NCBI GenBank assembly: GCA_013824085.1
Contig: PNNF01000007.1
Coordinates: forward strand, 1-64,000
Reading direction: 5' to 3'
Length of the DNA stretch: 64,000 nt
Source of the DNA: Chlorobiaceae bacterium
GTDB taxonomy: Bacteria; Bacteroidota; Ignavibacteria; Ignavibacteriales; Ignavibacteriaceae
Below, piece by piece: positions 8,602 to 18,610 of the stretch; position 1 is the stretch's first letter; each line of letters opens with the position of its first letter. The position numbers were made by a program, and so were the translations under genes. The notes beneath the pieces are model-generated. The model was not told the DNA's origin. It searched no databases and was given only the letters and a program-made list of their open reading frames with translations.

Positions 8602-10260
8602 TTAATTAAATAATTTATTGATAGAACTAATTAAATCTTTCTTGATCTTTACTCTGATAACTTTTCTGTTCCGATCTTTCAGTGCTGAATAATCCCCGTT
8701 TGCTTGTGCAGAAATCAAGAGACCAAAACTATAACCTTGCTCAGGCACATCAATATCCAAATCAATCTCCTCAATTATTTGTATGAAGTAGCCAGTGTTC
8801 ATGCCGCCTTTGTGGAGCTGTCCTGTTGAGTGTAAATAGCGGGGACCAAAACCGAGAGTAGTTGCAATCAGATATTTTTTCTGTATTGATTCACGAAATT
8901 TGTTTAACACTTCTTGAATCTTTTTATCATATTCTGTAAATGCTAATATCGACAAATAATCTCCTGCTTTCACATCGCCAAAAAATTGTTCCCAGACTTC
9001 ATTTAACTTCATAATCGGAAAATCTGAATAAATATTTACATTCTCTGTTTCAATTGCTGGAGTGAATTGTGGAAGCGAACCGGATTTTTTATAATCGTTG
9101 AGAGCTTTTGTTGCATAAGATTTTGCTAATTGCACATCAGGTTGATCAAATGGATTAATCTTTGAAACTATAGCAGCCACAGCGGTTGCAAACTCCCATC
9201 GATAAAATTCTTTTGCAATGTCGTACAAATCATTTAGCTCAATAATAATGTTAGGAATTTCAGCTTCTTTTAATTCCTCAAAAATTTTACTATATGTGTT
9301 GTCGGATTTCAATTTTAAGTAAACAAAAATTCTATCAGTGCCATAAAATTCTTTTCCAATAAATTTTTCATCAACTACTGGTAAAATTCCTTTTCCTTCT
9401 TTGCCACTACTTTCAGCAATTAACTGTTCCACCCATGCAGGGAAAGAGGAAATTTGAGGAGATGCAAAAAAAGTTAATTTGTTTCTTCCGATTTTTTCAT
9501 ATTCACCTAATATAGCTCCTAACAAAAATCCAGAATTTGCGAAGAGATTTTTTTCTTCACAATTTTTTTCTATCTGTTCTGCTCTTGAAAGAAATTTTTT
9601 CACATCAATTCCAATCAATGCTGCGGGAACCATACCGAAATACGTAAATGCCGAGTATCTTCCACCAACTTCGGAAGGTGTAGTAAATATTTTTACGAAT
9701 TTATTTTCGAGTGCAATTTTTTCAAGAGAAGAATTTTTATCAGTAATCGCAATAAAATTTTCGCCGGGATTATTTTTTGTTTTTTTCAAGTGATTGTAAA
9801 ATGTAAGATAGAATGAATTAGTTTCTACCGTTCCACCCGATTTGCTTGATACGACGAACAATGTTTTTTGCAGATCATAATTTTCCAAAAAATGTTTAAT
9901 TATTTTTGGGTGAGTGCTATCAAGAATTTCAAGAGTTGGAAAACCTTCCCTTGAGCCAAAAGTTTTGTAAAATACTTCAGGCGCTAAACTGCTTCCACCC
10001 ATTCCGAGTACAAGCACTTTTTTAAATTTATTTTTAATTTCATCAACAAAAATTTCTAACTCTAAAATACTAGTTTTCATTTGTGTTGGTAAGTCAAGCC
10101 AACCAAGTCTATCTGCAAGTTCGTTATGTTCTTCAGAATTATCTTTCCATACGAACGGATCCTTATTCCATAGCCGTTCGGAGACATTTTCAATTTCCCA
10201 AATTTTTAATACTTCTTCAACTCGCTCTTGCATAATTTGATTACTGTGATTTACAATCAT
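8602..10260 (-). CDS. pgi: Glucose-6-phosphate isomerase
   Basis: A 552-residue sugar isomerase interconverting glucose 6-phosphate and fructose 6-phosphate in the cytoplasm. Motifs seen are GMGGSSLAPEVF (sugar-phosphate-binding SIS fold), SSKSGGTVET (phosphate-binding loop), VGGRYSAFTYFG, and the C-terminal STGQLHKGGMNTG. The sequence resembles the isomerase half of bifunctional transaldolase/isomerases of bacteria, but no transaldolase domain is fused here. A strong GAGGAG ribosome site precedes the ATG. It leads a two-gene operon with the GH13 gene. Confidence 0.9.
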   Translation of the reverse strand: MIVNHSNQIMQERVEEVLKIWEIENVSERLWNKDPFVWKDNSEEHNELADRLGWLDLPTQMKTSILELEIFVDEIKNKFKKVLVLGMGGSSLAPEVFYKTFGSREGFPTLEILDSTHPKIIKHFLENYDLQKTLFVVSSKSGGTVETNSFYLTFYNHLKKTKNNPGENFIAITDKNSSLEKIALENKFVKIFTTPSEVGGRYSAFTYFGMVPAALIGIDVKKFLSRAEQIEKNCEEKNLFANSGFLLGAILGEYEKIGRNKLTFFASPQISSFPAWVEQLIAESSGKEGKGILPVVDEKFIGKEFYGTDRIFVYLKLKSDNTYSKIFEELKEAEIPNIIIELNDLYDIAKEFYRWEFATAVAAIVSKINPFDQPDVQLAKSYATKALNDYKKSGSLPQFTPAIETENVNIYSDFPIMKLNEVWEQFFGDVKAGDYLSILAFTEYDKKIQEVLNKFRESIQKKYLIATTLGFGPRYLHSTGQLHKGGMNTGYFIQIIEEIDLDIDVPEQGYSFGLLISAQANGDYSALKDRNRKVIRVKIKKDLISSINKLFN

Positions 10261-10373
10261 ATACTCCTCATAATAAATATTTTAATTAACTGATTTAACT
10301 TAGCTAAAAATAATTTTTTATCCTTTTGACTTATCGCATATATTTGTTAAAAATAAAAATGGAACTTAGTCGA

Positions 10374-10838
10374 ATGAAAATAGCAACACTTTGTTACGTA
10401 AAAGATAAAAAAAATAAAAAGACATTAATGATTCACAGAGTGAAAAAAAATAATGACTTTCACGAAGGGAAGTGGAATGGATTAGGCGGAAAGTTTGAAA
10501 TTGGTGAGTCGCCGGAAGAGTGTGTTATCAGAGAAGTGAAAGAAGAGTCAGGATTAGTAATAACAACTCCAAAGATGAAGGGCTTCATCACATTTCCAAA
10601 TTTTGATGGTACGAATGATTGGCATGTTTTTTTGTTCATCGCAGAAAATTTCACAAACGAATTAATCGATTCAAGCGAAGGAAACTTAAAGTGGATAGAC
10701 GACGGCGAGTTGTTGAATCTAAATCTTTGGGATGGCGATAAAATATTTTTGAATTGGATGGAGCAGGAAAAATTTTTCAGTGCTAAATTTAATTATCTTG
10801 ATGGCAAACTCATTGATTATATCGTCAATTTTTATTGA
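10374..10838 (+). CDS. Nudix hydrolase (MutT-like)
   Basis: A Nudix-family pyrophosphohydrolase of about 154 residues. The complete Nudix box is present (GGKFEIGESPEECVIREVKE then ESG), giving all catalytic glutamates. The length and the early N-terminal strand IATLCYV match 8-oxo-dGTP diphosphatase-type enzymes, but the substrate is not certain. The start is ambiguous: ATG at 10374 matches the fold best, ATG at 10359 adds five residues, and a TTG at 10326 is less likely. It is a single gene between the divergent pgi and the subtilase gene. Confidence 0.85.
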   Translation: MKIATLCYVKDKKNKKTLMIHRVKKNNDFHEGKWNGLGGKFEIGESPEECVIREVKEESGLVITTPKMKGFITFPNFDGTNDWHVFLFIAENFTNELIDSSEGNLKWIDDGELLNLNLWDGDKIFLNWMEQEKFFSAKFNYLDGKLIDYIVNFY

Positions 10839-10895
10839 TAAATTTATTTCTTAATTTCAACAATTATTTACTAAACAATTTAAAGGTTCTTTGAG

Positions 10896-13760
10896 ATGAA
10901 AAAACTATTGTTACTTTTTTTTTCATTTTTTTTAGTTTCTGCTTATCCACAATATTTATCGCAACGAGTTATTGAGACTGATAATGTGAAATATTTATCG
11001 AACACTTTGATTATCAAATTGAAAAATCAAACAGTTCAAACTAAAGGGATGACGAATTCAATTCAATTAATTCAAGCTCAATTAAGCCAATATAATATTT
11101 CAGAAGTAAAACAACTTTTTCCTGCGTTAGAAAATAAACAATACGCGAATGAATTAATTAGATACATTGAAATAAAATATGAAAGCACAATCGATCCACT
11201 TGAACTTGCTTCCAAAATAAAAAAAATGTCCGACATCGAATGGGCAGAACCACGATTTGTTTATGATTTAGCATACACTCCAAACGATCCTTCATTCAGT
11301 CAACAAGCATACTTAAATAGAATTAAAGCTCCTGAAGCTTGGGACGTAACGCGAGGCGATACTACAATTGCAGTTGCTATTATTGATACTGGTGTTGATT
11401 GGGATCATCCAGATTTGGCTGCGAACATCTGGATAAATCGTTTTGAAATTCCAAATAATAATATTGATGACGATAACAATGGTTTCATTGATGACATACG
11501 TGGCTGGGATTTCGGTGGCTTGACTGGAACAGCCGACAATAATCCAATGGAAGATCGACCAGATCATGGAACGCACGTAGCAGGGCTTTCATCAGCAGTT
11601 ACTGACAATGGAGTTGGTGTTGCAAGCATTGGGTTCAGAACAAAAATAATGGCAGTGAAAACTTCTCAAGACAACTTTAGAAATAATCTTGGTCAAGCTT
11701 TGATTGCTTTTGGTTTTGATGGAATAGTTTATGCGGCACAAAATAGAGCAAAGGTCATCAACTGTAGTTGGGGCGGTTCGGGTTATTCTCTTTATGCTCA
11801 AGATGTAATTAATTTTGCAACTCGATTAGGTGCACTTGTTGTCTGTGCTGCAGGGAATAACAATTCTCAAGAAATATTTTATCCATCAGGATACAATAAT
11901 GTTTTGGCTGTTGGTTCAACAACAGTATCAGATGTGAAATCAAGCTTCTCAAATTTTGGAACTTACATCGATGTTATGTCACCAGGCAGCGACATTTATA
12001 ACACATGGCAAAATAATACTTATGCTACATTGAGTGGAACTTCGATGTCTTCTCCAATAGCTGCGGGACTTGCTGCTCTTGTTTTTGCAAGATTTCCAAA
12101 CTTAACTCCTGTTCAAGTAAAGGAAAGAATACGAGTTACATCAGATGATATTTATTCTCTCAACTCTGGAACATTCGCGGGCTTGCTCGGCAAAGGCAGA
12201 ATCAATGCACAGCGAGCAGTTACTGAAACTAATCTTATTTCTGCACGAATAACTGAAACAATTTTTAGTGATGTAGGAACGGGAGATGGTGATGGAATTT
12301 TTGAACCCAATGAATTAATCAACGTTGGAATTAGAGTTACAAGTATTCTCGGACCAACAACAAATTTATCTCTCACATTACAAAGCAGAACAACATCTGC
12401 GACAGTTGTAAATGGCACGTACTCACCTGGATTAATTGCAATTAATGATACAGCAAATAATTTTACGAATCGATTTACATTTAGAATTTCTGCAACAGTT
12501 GCACAAAATGCAGATTTAAGATTTCAAATTATTTTTGCTGATGGCTCTTATTCAGATTTTCAATGGATAAACACAGTTGGCAATCCATCATTTGCAACTC
12601 AATCAGGAAACAACGTAGCTCTAACCATTACGAGTAAAGGAACTTTGGGATTTAATAATTATCCAACAAACAATCAAGGAATTGGATTTAAATATAGAGA
12701 AGGATTAAATAATTTATTTGAAGGTGCATTGATGATTGCTACATCAAACACTCGTGTTAGCGATAATGCGAGGAATGCAACAGGAACCGCACAGAACGCT
12801 GATTTTTCAACGGTACTACCATTTCTATTAAGAATTCCCGGAACAGTTTCTGATGTTCAAGGGTCAACTATTTTTACAGATGCAAGTGCGACAAATCCAA
12901 TTAGAGTAAATGTAAGATTAAACTCATATAGTTTTACAACTGCGGCGCATCAAAATTTTATCATACTGCAATTCAATATTAAAAACAATAATGCAACTGC
13001 AATCTCAAATTTATTTGCGGGACTATTTTTTGATTGGGACATGATTGATGGCAGCGGTGCGAATGATATTGCGTCTTGGGACTCAATAGGAAATTTTGGT
13101 TTTGTAGATCATCTCGGGGCTTCACCAACGCATTTTGTTGGTGCTGCTCTGCTTAGTTCAACTAATTATGGATTTTTCGCGATTGATAATGATCAAGCTG
13201 TGAGCGGAAATCCGTGGGGTATTTATGATGGATTTTCTGATAATGAAAAATGGCTTTCTCTATCAAGCGGAATTGGAAGAAAAAATGCGGGACCTGGTGA
13301 TGTTGGATTTACAGTGTCGGGAGGAAGTTTTAATATAGCAGCAAACGATTCGATTAATGTTGCATTTGCAATTCTTGCCGCCGATAATTTAAATGAACTT
13401 AGAACTTCAGTTGCTAATGCCAGAGCAAGGTATAACACATTGACTGATATAAATGATAATAATATTTTGTTGCCAAAGGAATTTTTTCTTTCACAAAATT
13501 ATCCTAATCCATTTAATCCAACTACAAAAATTAGTTTTCAGTTGCCAGTCACAAGTCACGTATCACTAAAAATTTATGATATACTTGGGAATGAAGTTGC
13601 AAACTTAGTTAATGAAGAGAAAAAATCTGGAATTTATGAATTAGATTTTGATGCAAGAAATTTGACAAGCGGAATTTATTTTTACAGAATCACTGCTCGC
13701 TCATCTGATGATGGAGAAACAAATTTTACTCAAACTAATAAAATGATTTTGCTAAGATAA
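10896..13760 (+). CDS. Secreted subtilisin-like protease with T9SS sorting domain
   Basis: A 954-residue S8 peptidase. An N-terminal signal peptide (MKKLLLLFFSFFLVSAYPQ) is followed by an inhibitor-like prodomain (about 30-125) and the catalytic domain. The catalytic triad is Asp164 (AIIDTGVDWDHPDL), His224 (DHGTHVAG) and Ser383 (SGTSMSSPIAAG), with oxyanion Asn321 (AAGN). A long beta-rich region follows. The C-terminus has FFLSQNYPNPFNPTTKISF and a beta domain ending in TNKMILLR, the type A sorting signal for T9SS export and surface attachment. An AAAGG ribosome site precedes the start. It probably degrades extracellular protein. A terminator follows. Confidence 0.93.
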   Translation: MKKLLLLFFSFFLVSAYPQYLSQRVIETDNVKYLSNTLIIKLKNQTVQTKGMTNSIQLIQAQLSQYNISEVKQLFPALENKQYANELIRYIEIKYESTIDPLELASKIKKMSDIEWAEPRFVYDLAYTPNDPSFSQQAYLNRIKAPEAWDVTRGDTTIAVAIIDTGVDWDHPDLAANIWINRFEIPNNNIDDDNNGFIDDIRGWDFGGLTGTADNNPMEDRPDHGTHVAGLSSAVTDNGVGVASIGFRTKIMAVKTSQDNFRNNLGQALIAFGFDGIVYAAQNRAKVINCSWGGSGYSLYAQDVINFATRLGALVVCAAGNNNSQEIFYPSGYNNVLAVGSTTVSDVKSSFSNFGTYIDVMSPGSDIYNTWQNNTYATLSGTSMSSPIAAGLAALVFARFPNLTPVQVKERIRVTSDDIYSLNSGTFAGLLGKGRINAQRAVTETNLISARITETIFSDVGTGDGDGIFEPNELINVGIRVTSILGPTTNLSLTLQSRTTSATVVNGTYSPGLIAINDTANNFTNRFTFRISATVAQNADLRFQIIFADGSYSDFQWINTVGNPSFATQSGNNVALTITSKGTLGFNNYPTNNQGIGFKYREGLNNLFEGALMIATSNTRVSDNARNATGTAQNADFSTVLPFLLRIPGTVSDVQGSTIFTDASATNPIRVNVRLNSYSFTTAAHQNFIILQFNIKNNNATAISNLFAGLFFDWDMIDGSGANDIASWDSIGNFGFVDHLGASPTHFVGAALLSSTNYGFFAIDNDQAVSGNPWGIYDGFSDNEKWLSLSSGIGRKNAGPGDVGFTVSGGSFNIAANDSINVAFAILAADNLNELRTSVANARARYNTLTDINDNNILLPKEFFLSQNYPNPFNPTTKISFQLPVTSHVSLKIYDILGNEVANLVNEEKKSGIYELDFDARNLTSGIYFYRITARSSDDGETNFTQTNKMILLR

Positions 13761-13773
13761 TTGTTTATTACTG

Positions 13774-13807
13774 CCCCGAAAGTAATGCTAATTGCTTTCG
13801 GGGTTTT
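13774..13807 (+). terminator. Rho-independent terminator of the subtilase gene
   Basis: Arms CCCCGAAAG (13774-13782) and CTTTCGGGG (13795-13803) pair perfectly around a 12-base loop, followed by TTTT. It begins 13 bases after the protease stop codon. Confidence 0.85.
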
Positions 13808-13954
13808 AATTAGCGATTGAAATTTTCCCACCGACAAGACGTTACATTAATTAAATTATTTTTTTCATTGAACCAGAAGACCATCTAAAAATCCAAATCC
13901 GTTTGTAAATAATAATTTTGTTGATGCTCGCTGTGTCAAAAAATATTATTAAGT

Positions 13955-13975
13955 TTCTTATACACTTTATAAGAA
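13955..13975. promoter_or_regulatory. Inverted repeat just upstream of the propeller kinase gene
   Basis: TTCTTATA (13955-13962) and TATAAGAA (13968-13975) form a perfect 8-bp inverted repeat with a 5-base spacer. It ends 10 bases before the TTG start at 13986. It could be an operator for a dimeric regulator or an mRNA hairpin affecting translation; AT-only arms make chance possible. Confidence 0.35.
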
Positions 13976-13985
13976 TTTATTTTTT

Positions 13986-16900
13986 TTGAAAAAAATCCTA
14001 AATATATTTTTTCTCAGTTTAACAACTTTTATCTTCTGTGCATCAGCAATTAACCCGCAAAACAATTCTTCAAAAAATTATTCCAATGAAAAAGAGGACA
14101 CTTGGCAACTTGTTAATGCTCCAATAAAGTCATCATTAAAAAATATTATTATGAACGAAAAAGGGGAAGGAATAATTCTCTCTCAGTATTTGATCACTAA
14201 CAAAACTAAAAACTGGGAAACCAAAAAATCTAATTTATTAGTCGATAATATTTATCACATCTCTTTTCTAAACCATAACAATTATTTTGTAGTAAAAGAA
14301 TTGTTTTCAAGCGAGAGTGAACTTTACCATGTGAAAAATGGTAATTGGAAATTGAAGTACCATCCATTTGCTAACCAAATCGATGCTATTCATGCGATTA
14401 GTGAAAATCTTATTTGGATTGCTGGTTTTTCTGAAGTGGCACTATTAAAGGGCGATAGTTGGGAACGCATTAAATTACCTACGCCGATTTTTTCGGCAAA
14501 AAAAATTTTTGGTAATAAAAAAAAACAAATGTGGCTATTAACTAATTCGGGAGTGCTTTATTTTTATGATGGCATAAATTGGAAACAACACTTAACAAAA
14601 CAAAAAATTATTGATGTACATTTTAAGGATGTAAACGATGTTTATGCATTATCAAAAAATTCTATTTATCGAATTGAAAATCTAAAAGAAAAAGTTTTAC
14701 TCACTAATGAAATCTTATCGAACGTAAAAGGCATTTTTTCCGTATCAGAAAATGATATTAAACTAATTGGAAACAATGGACTATTGCTGAGTTATAAAAA
14801 TAAAAGCTTAAACAAAATTTTGCTTCCGACTAATGAGGATTTGAATGCGATTTATCTAAATGATGGGCTTGGATATATCGTTGGTGAGAATGGAACAATA
14901 CTAACAAATAAGAAGAATAGATATTCTAAGGAACCTTCAAATCGATTTGGTTTTAATGAAAAAAAAATCGATTTACTTGCAAGAGAATCAAATGATGAAT
15001 ATGGAGTCGCGATAAATGATTTTAATGGAGATGGATTGAATGATATTTATGTAGTAAGAATATTTGAACCAAATCGCTTTTACATAAACAATTCTTCATT
15101 CGATTTGATCAAAAAAAAAACAGAAGTCAACTTCATTGAAGATGCATTAGAGAGAAATGTCTCTGGGTCATCCAATTTATATAAAGATGATATTAACAAA
15201 CAACTTGAGCTTGGCGTTGGAAGTGGTGATATAGACAATGACAATGATCAAGATTTATATATCTGTGCACTTAACGGAACAAATAATCTCTATCTAAATA
15301 ATGGCTTCGGATATTTTAGAAATGTATCCAATCAATCTAACCGTGCTACTGATAGTATTGAGCGAACAAATTCATCCGTCTTTGCAGATGTCGATAACGA
15401 CGGCGACTTGGATCTTTTTGTCGCCAATGAATTCAGCACCAACAGATTATTCTTAAACAATGGCGCAGGCTTTTTTAATGACGTTACTAAAGAAGCTGGA
15501 CTAAGCACTAATTTCGGTGGAATGTGCGCCGCATTTGGTGATATTGATGGTGATGGCGATCAAGATTTATTCGTTAGTAATTGGTACTCCGGAAATTTTC
15601 TTTTTCGAAATGAGTCAACAAAAGAAGAAGTTAAATTTGTCGATATTTCTGAAATTGCAAATGTAAAAGGAAAAGAATTTGCAAAGAGTAATGGAGTTGT
15701 TTTCGGGGACTATGATAACGATGGAGATCTCGATATTTTTGTCGCTAATAGAAAAACTTCTAATCGTTTATACAACAATAATGGGAATGGAATTTTCTCC
15801 GATGTCACTAAAGAGACTATTGGACTTGATTCGCTGCAAAGTTACGGAGTAAGTTTTGCAGATTTTAATCTCGATGGTTACATCGATTTATTTGTTGCGA
15901 ATGTAGGTGCTAACAAACTTTACAAAAATGATAAAGGAGAAAGATTCATTGATATTAGCAATGAAGTTGGGATAGGAAGAATTGGCTACTTTACAGGCAC
16001 AGCAATCGGTGATATTGACAATGATGGTGATATTGATCTCTATGTAGCTTGTTATATAAATAATAATTCGCTTCTTTTTATAAACAACACTGAGGCAAAA
16101 TCATTCATAAAAATTAAAGTAAAAGGGACAATCTCAAATCGTGATGCAGTTGGAGCAAAAATATTTTTATATGAACATGGCCATTTGGGTGAAAAAAAAT
16201 ATTTGGCGGGTTTCAGAGAAATTCAATCAGGACAAGGTTACGCGTCGCATAATTCGTATGAAGCAATTTTTGGTGTAGATGAGAAAAAAAAATATGATGC
16301 GCTTATTGTTTTTCCAGCAAGTGGTATCAAAAAAGAAACAAATAATTTAACATCAGGAAAAACCTATTTAATTGAAGAAGAAGTTGGGAATGAAAGAGCA
16401 AAAACTCTTTATTCTAAATGGGTTTTAAGTACAATAAATAATTTTGAGAATCAAACCAAAGGAATGATTATTCTCTTCCTTATTGGGCTTCTAATACTTT
16501 CATCATTAATTGGAGTGAAGCGTTATCGTTGGAATAAAAAACTAATCCTAACAATCTTTTTCTTACTGCTAATTTTTTATAGCAGTTATATCTTTTTTAC
16601 TTTCGAATTGGATTGGCGGTCAACCCTAAGCTTGTTGATTGTAATTATTGTTTCTGTAATAATCATTCATCTTCTCTTTGAAATAAAAACTGCAATGAAA
16701 TTATCACAAATAGAAAAACAGAACACTCGTGACGCAATTGCACGCGACTTGCATGACGATCTTGCTTCATCTTTAAGCAGTGGGGTTATCTATGCTGAGT
16801 TTCTTAAACGTAACAAATCGCATTGGGGTGAGGAAGAAAAATATTTACTCCAAAGAATTAATAAAGTTTTGTTGGAAGCTTCAGAGGCGGTTACGGAAAT

Positions 16901-17363
16901 TGTATGGGCAGTTTCACCTTCTCACGACAAGCTAGAAGATTTAATAGTTCGATTAAGAACACTCGTAATCGAAAATTGTAAAACGAGTAAAATCCAATAC
17001 AAGATTGATAATCAAATCGCTGATCGTAATTTGATAATTAGCAATGAGATTAGAAAAAATTATTATTTAATCATAAAAGAATGTCTTGCAAATTCGATAA
17101 AACATTCAAACGCCTCTTTAATAAAGCTTACATTTGAATTATTATACAATCAACTTATAATTACTTTTGAGGACAATGGAGATGGCTTCACATATCTAAC
17201 AAACGCTGACGGAACAATCATTGTAAAAAAAATTAACAATGACTTGCGCGGAAATGGATTGAAAAATATTCATAAACGTGCAAATATTATTGGAGCAAAA
17301 ATAGAGATTGAATCTGAATTGGGAATCGGAACTAAAATTATCATTTCAAAAAAAATAACTTAA
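13986..17363 (+). CDS. VCBS/ASPIC-propeller sensor fused to NarX/LytS-type histidine kinase
   Basis: A 1125-residue fusion of an extracytoplasmic beta-propeller with a histidine kinase. The TTG start is accepted because it begins a clear signal peptide (MKKILNIFFLSLTTFIFC) and no ATG precedes it. Residues of about 40-310 carry propeller-like blades. Residues of about 330-690 hold repeated FG-GAP/VCBS calcium-type motifs (DIDNDGDQDLF-like, DVDNDGDLDLFVANE). An ASPIC/UnbV-like domain follows near 706-795. Three hydrophobic helices lie near 827-846, 853-873 and 880-900. The cytoplasmic HisKA_3 domain has its phospho-acceptor His at 923 (IARDLHDDLASSLSS), and the HATPase has RGNGLKNIHKRA. The LuxR-type regulator follows 59 bases downstream and is probably its partner. 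The ligand is unknown; a cell-surface polysaccharide or protein is plausible. Confidence 0.88.
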   Translation: MKKILNIFFLSLTTFIFCASAINPQNNSSKNYSNEKEDTWQLVNAPIKSSLKNIIMNEKGEGIILSQYLITNKTKNWETKKSNLLVDNIYHISFLNHNNYFVVKELFSSESELYHVKNGNWKLKYHPFANQIDAIHAISENLIWIAGFSEVALLKGDSWERIKLPTPIFSAKKIFGNKKKQMWLLTNSGVLYFYDGINWKQHLTKQKIIDVHFKDVNDVYALSKNSIYRIENLKEKVLLTNEILSNVKGIFSVSENDIKLIGNNGLLLSYKNKSLNKILLPTNEDLNAIYLNDGLGYIVGENGTILTNKKNRYSKEPSNRFGFNEKKIDLLARESNDEYGVAINDFNGDGLNDIYVVRIFEPNRFYINNSSFDLIKKKTEVNFIEDALERNVSGSSNLYKDDINKQLELGVGSGDIDNDNDQDLYICALNGTNNLYLNNGFGYFRNVSNQSNRATDSIERTNSSVFADVDNDGDLDLFVANEFSTNRLFLNNGAGFFNDVTKEAGLSTNFGGMCAAFGDIDGDGDQDLFVSNWYSGNFLFRNESTKEEVKFVDISEIANVKGKEFAKSNGVVFGDYDNDGDLDIFVANRKTSNRLYNNNGNGIFSDVTKETIGLDSLQSYGVSFADFNLDGYIDLFVANVGANKLYKNDKGERFIDISNEVGIGRIGYFTGTAIGDIDNDGDIDLYVACYINNNSLLFINNTEAKSFIKIKVKGTISNRDAVGAKIFLYEHGHLGEKKYLAGFREIQSGQGYASHNSYEAIFGVDEKKKYDALIVFPASGIKKETNNLTSGKTYLIEEEVGNERAKTLYSKWVLSTINNFENQTKGMIILFLIGLLILSSLIGVKRYRWNKKLILTIFFLLLIFYSSYIFFTFELDWRSTLSLLIVIIVSVIIIHLLFEIKTAMKLSQIEKQNTRDAIARDLHDDLASSLSSGVIYAEFLKRNKSHWGEEEKYLLQRINKVLLEASEAVTEIVWAVSPSHDKLEDLIVRLRTLVIENCKTSKIQYKIDNQIADRNLIISNEIRKNYYLIIKECLANSIKHSNASLIKLTFELLYNQLIITFEDNGDGFTYLTNADGTIIVKKINNDLRGNGLKNIHKRANIIGAKIEIESELGIGTKIIISKKIT

Positions 17364-17422
17364 TTAGGTCATTGATTTAATAAATTTTTTAATCAATTTT
17401 AAGTAAGCAAACTAGTGATAAA

Positions 17423-18055
17423 ATGAAAATAGAAGTAGCAATAATTGAAGACCATAAATTTTTTAGAGAGAGTGTAGCACAATTACTCAACTCTACTGAA
17501 GAATTTCAAACCGTTGGCACATTCGGTTCTGTAGAAGAAGCACTTAGTAAATTAGAATCTGTTCAAGTTATTTTATTAGATATAAATTTACCAGGACTTT
17601 CAGGAATCGAAGGTATTCCATTTCTCAAAAAAAATTTCCCTGAATGTTTGATTATTATGTTAACTGTTTATGATGATAGTAAAAATATTTTTGACGCAAT
17701 CTTAAATGGTGCAGATGGATATATTCTAAAGAGGACTCAACCTATTCGTTTACTCCAATCAATTATGGATGCAGTTGATGGTGGTTGTCCAATGACACCG
17801 ATCATAGCTAAAGAAGCACTAAATCTTTTTAAAAATTATGTTCCACGCAAAAGTGAAAATATTGAAAACCTTTCGAATCGTGAATTAGAAGTATTGAAAA
17901 TGTTGGTAGATGGTTTAAGCAATGATGAAATTGCCGAAAAATTATTTCTTAGTATTCAAACTGTAAGAAATCATATCAGACACATCTATTACAAACTGCA
18001 TGTACATTCAAAATCACAAGCAGTCGTCAAAGCATTAAAAAAGGGAATAGTTTAA
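17423..18055 (+). CDS. NarL/LuxR-family response regulator
   Basis: A 210-residue transcriptional regulator. The receiver domain has the phospho-acceptor in the strand ILLDINLPGLSG near residue 53 and the conserved Lys in GYILKRTQP. A LuxR helix-turn-helix spans about 146-208 (LSNRELEVLKMLVDGLSNDEIAEKL read in two parts). It follows the propeller kinase gene in the same orientation. HisKA_3 kinases characteristically pair with NarL-type regulators, so the pairing is strong by family. Confidence 0.93.
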   Translation: MKIEVAIIEDHKFFRESVAQLLNSTEEFQTVGTFGSVEEALSKLESVQVILLDINLPGLSGIEGIPFLKKNFPECLIIMLTVYDDSKNIFDAILNGADGYILKRTQPIRLLQSIMDAVDGGCPMTPIIAKEALNLFKNYVPRKSENIENLSNRELEVLKMLVDGLSNDEIAEKLFLSIQTVRNHIRHIYYKLHVHSKSQAVVKALKKGIV

Positions 18056-18130
18056 TTGTAGTTTTCTTTTTTTCTTCTTCGCACTAACTTTGCTCTACAA
18101 TTTTTTTTAATTCTAATTTTGGGATAATAA

Positions 18131-18610
18131 ATGATAAAGTTATTATTTGTCTGTATGGGAAATATTTGTCGCTCTCCTTCGGCTGAAGCAATTATGAAAA
18201 AAATTGTGAGTGAAAATAATTTAGATGATAAAATATTTTGTGACTCTGCAGGCACGCTTGGTTATCACGCAGGCGATCAGCCCGACAGCAGAATGATTGC
18301 ACACGCAAAAAAACGAAATGTGTTTCTAAATCACGCAGCAAGAAAAATTACAAATGAGGACTTGATTGAATTTGATCACATTCTTGTTATGGATGACGAT
18401 AATTTTTCTAATGTAATGTTACTAAATGGAACTGAATCTGATAAATCAAAAATTAAGAAGCTAGCTGATTATTGTGTAAAATTAGATGAAGATGAAGTTC
18501 CCGATCCTTACTATGGCGGGGCAGAAGGATTTGAAAAAGTTTTAGATATTCTTGAAGATGCTTGTTCGGGTTTGCTCGAAGATTTAAAAATAAAACACAA
18601 CCTAAAATGA
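18131..18610 (+). CDS. Low-molecular-weight protein-tyrosine phosphatase family protein
   Basis: A 159-residue cysteine phosphatase. The P-loop CX5R is at Cys8-Arg14 (FVCMGNICRSPSAEA), and the general-acid Asp lies in EVPDPYYGG near residue 123. Its stop codon overlaps the start of the ketosamine kinase gene (ATGA), so the two are translationally coupled. In bacteria and in the human enzyme, members of this family can remove phosphate from ribulosamine 5-phosphates, the form that a partner kinase then rephosphorylates at position 3. Deglycation is therefore a likely role here rather than tyrosine signalling. The substrate is inferred. Confidence 0.88.
   Translation: MIKLLFVCMGNICRSPSAEAIMKKIVSENNLDDKIFCDSAGTLGYHAGDQPDSRMIAHAKKRNVFLNHAARKITNEDLIEFDHILVMDDDNFSNVMLLNGTESDKSKIKKLADYCVKLDEDEVPDPYYGGAEGFEKVLDILEDACSGLLEDLKIKHNLK

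Noticed and set aside
12411-12430. TGGCACG sigma-54-like promoter
   Set aside because: It lies inside the subtilase coding region and lacks the downstream TTGC element at the needed spacing.
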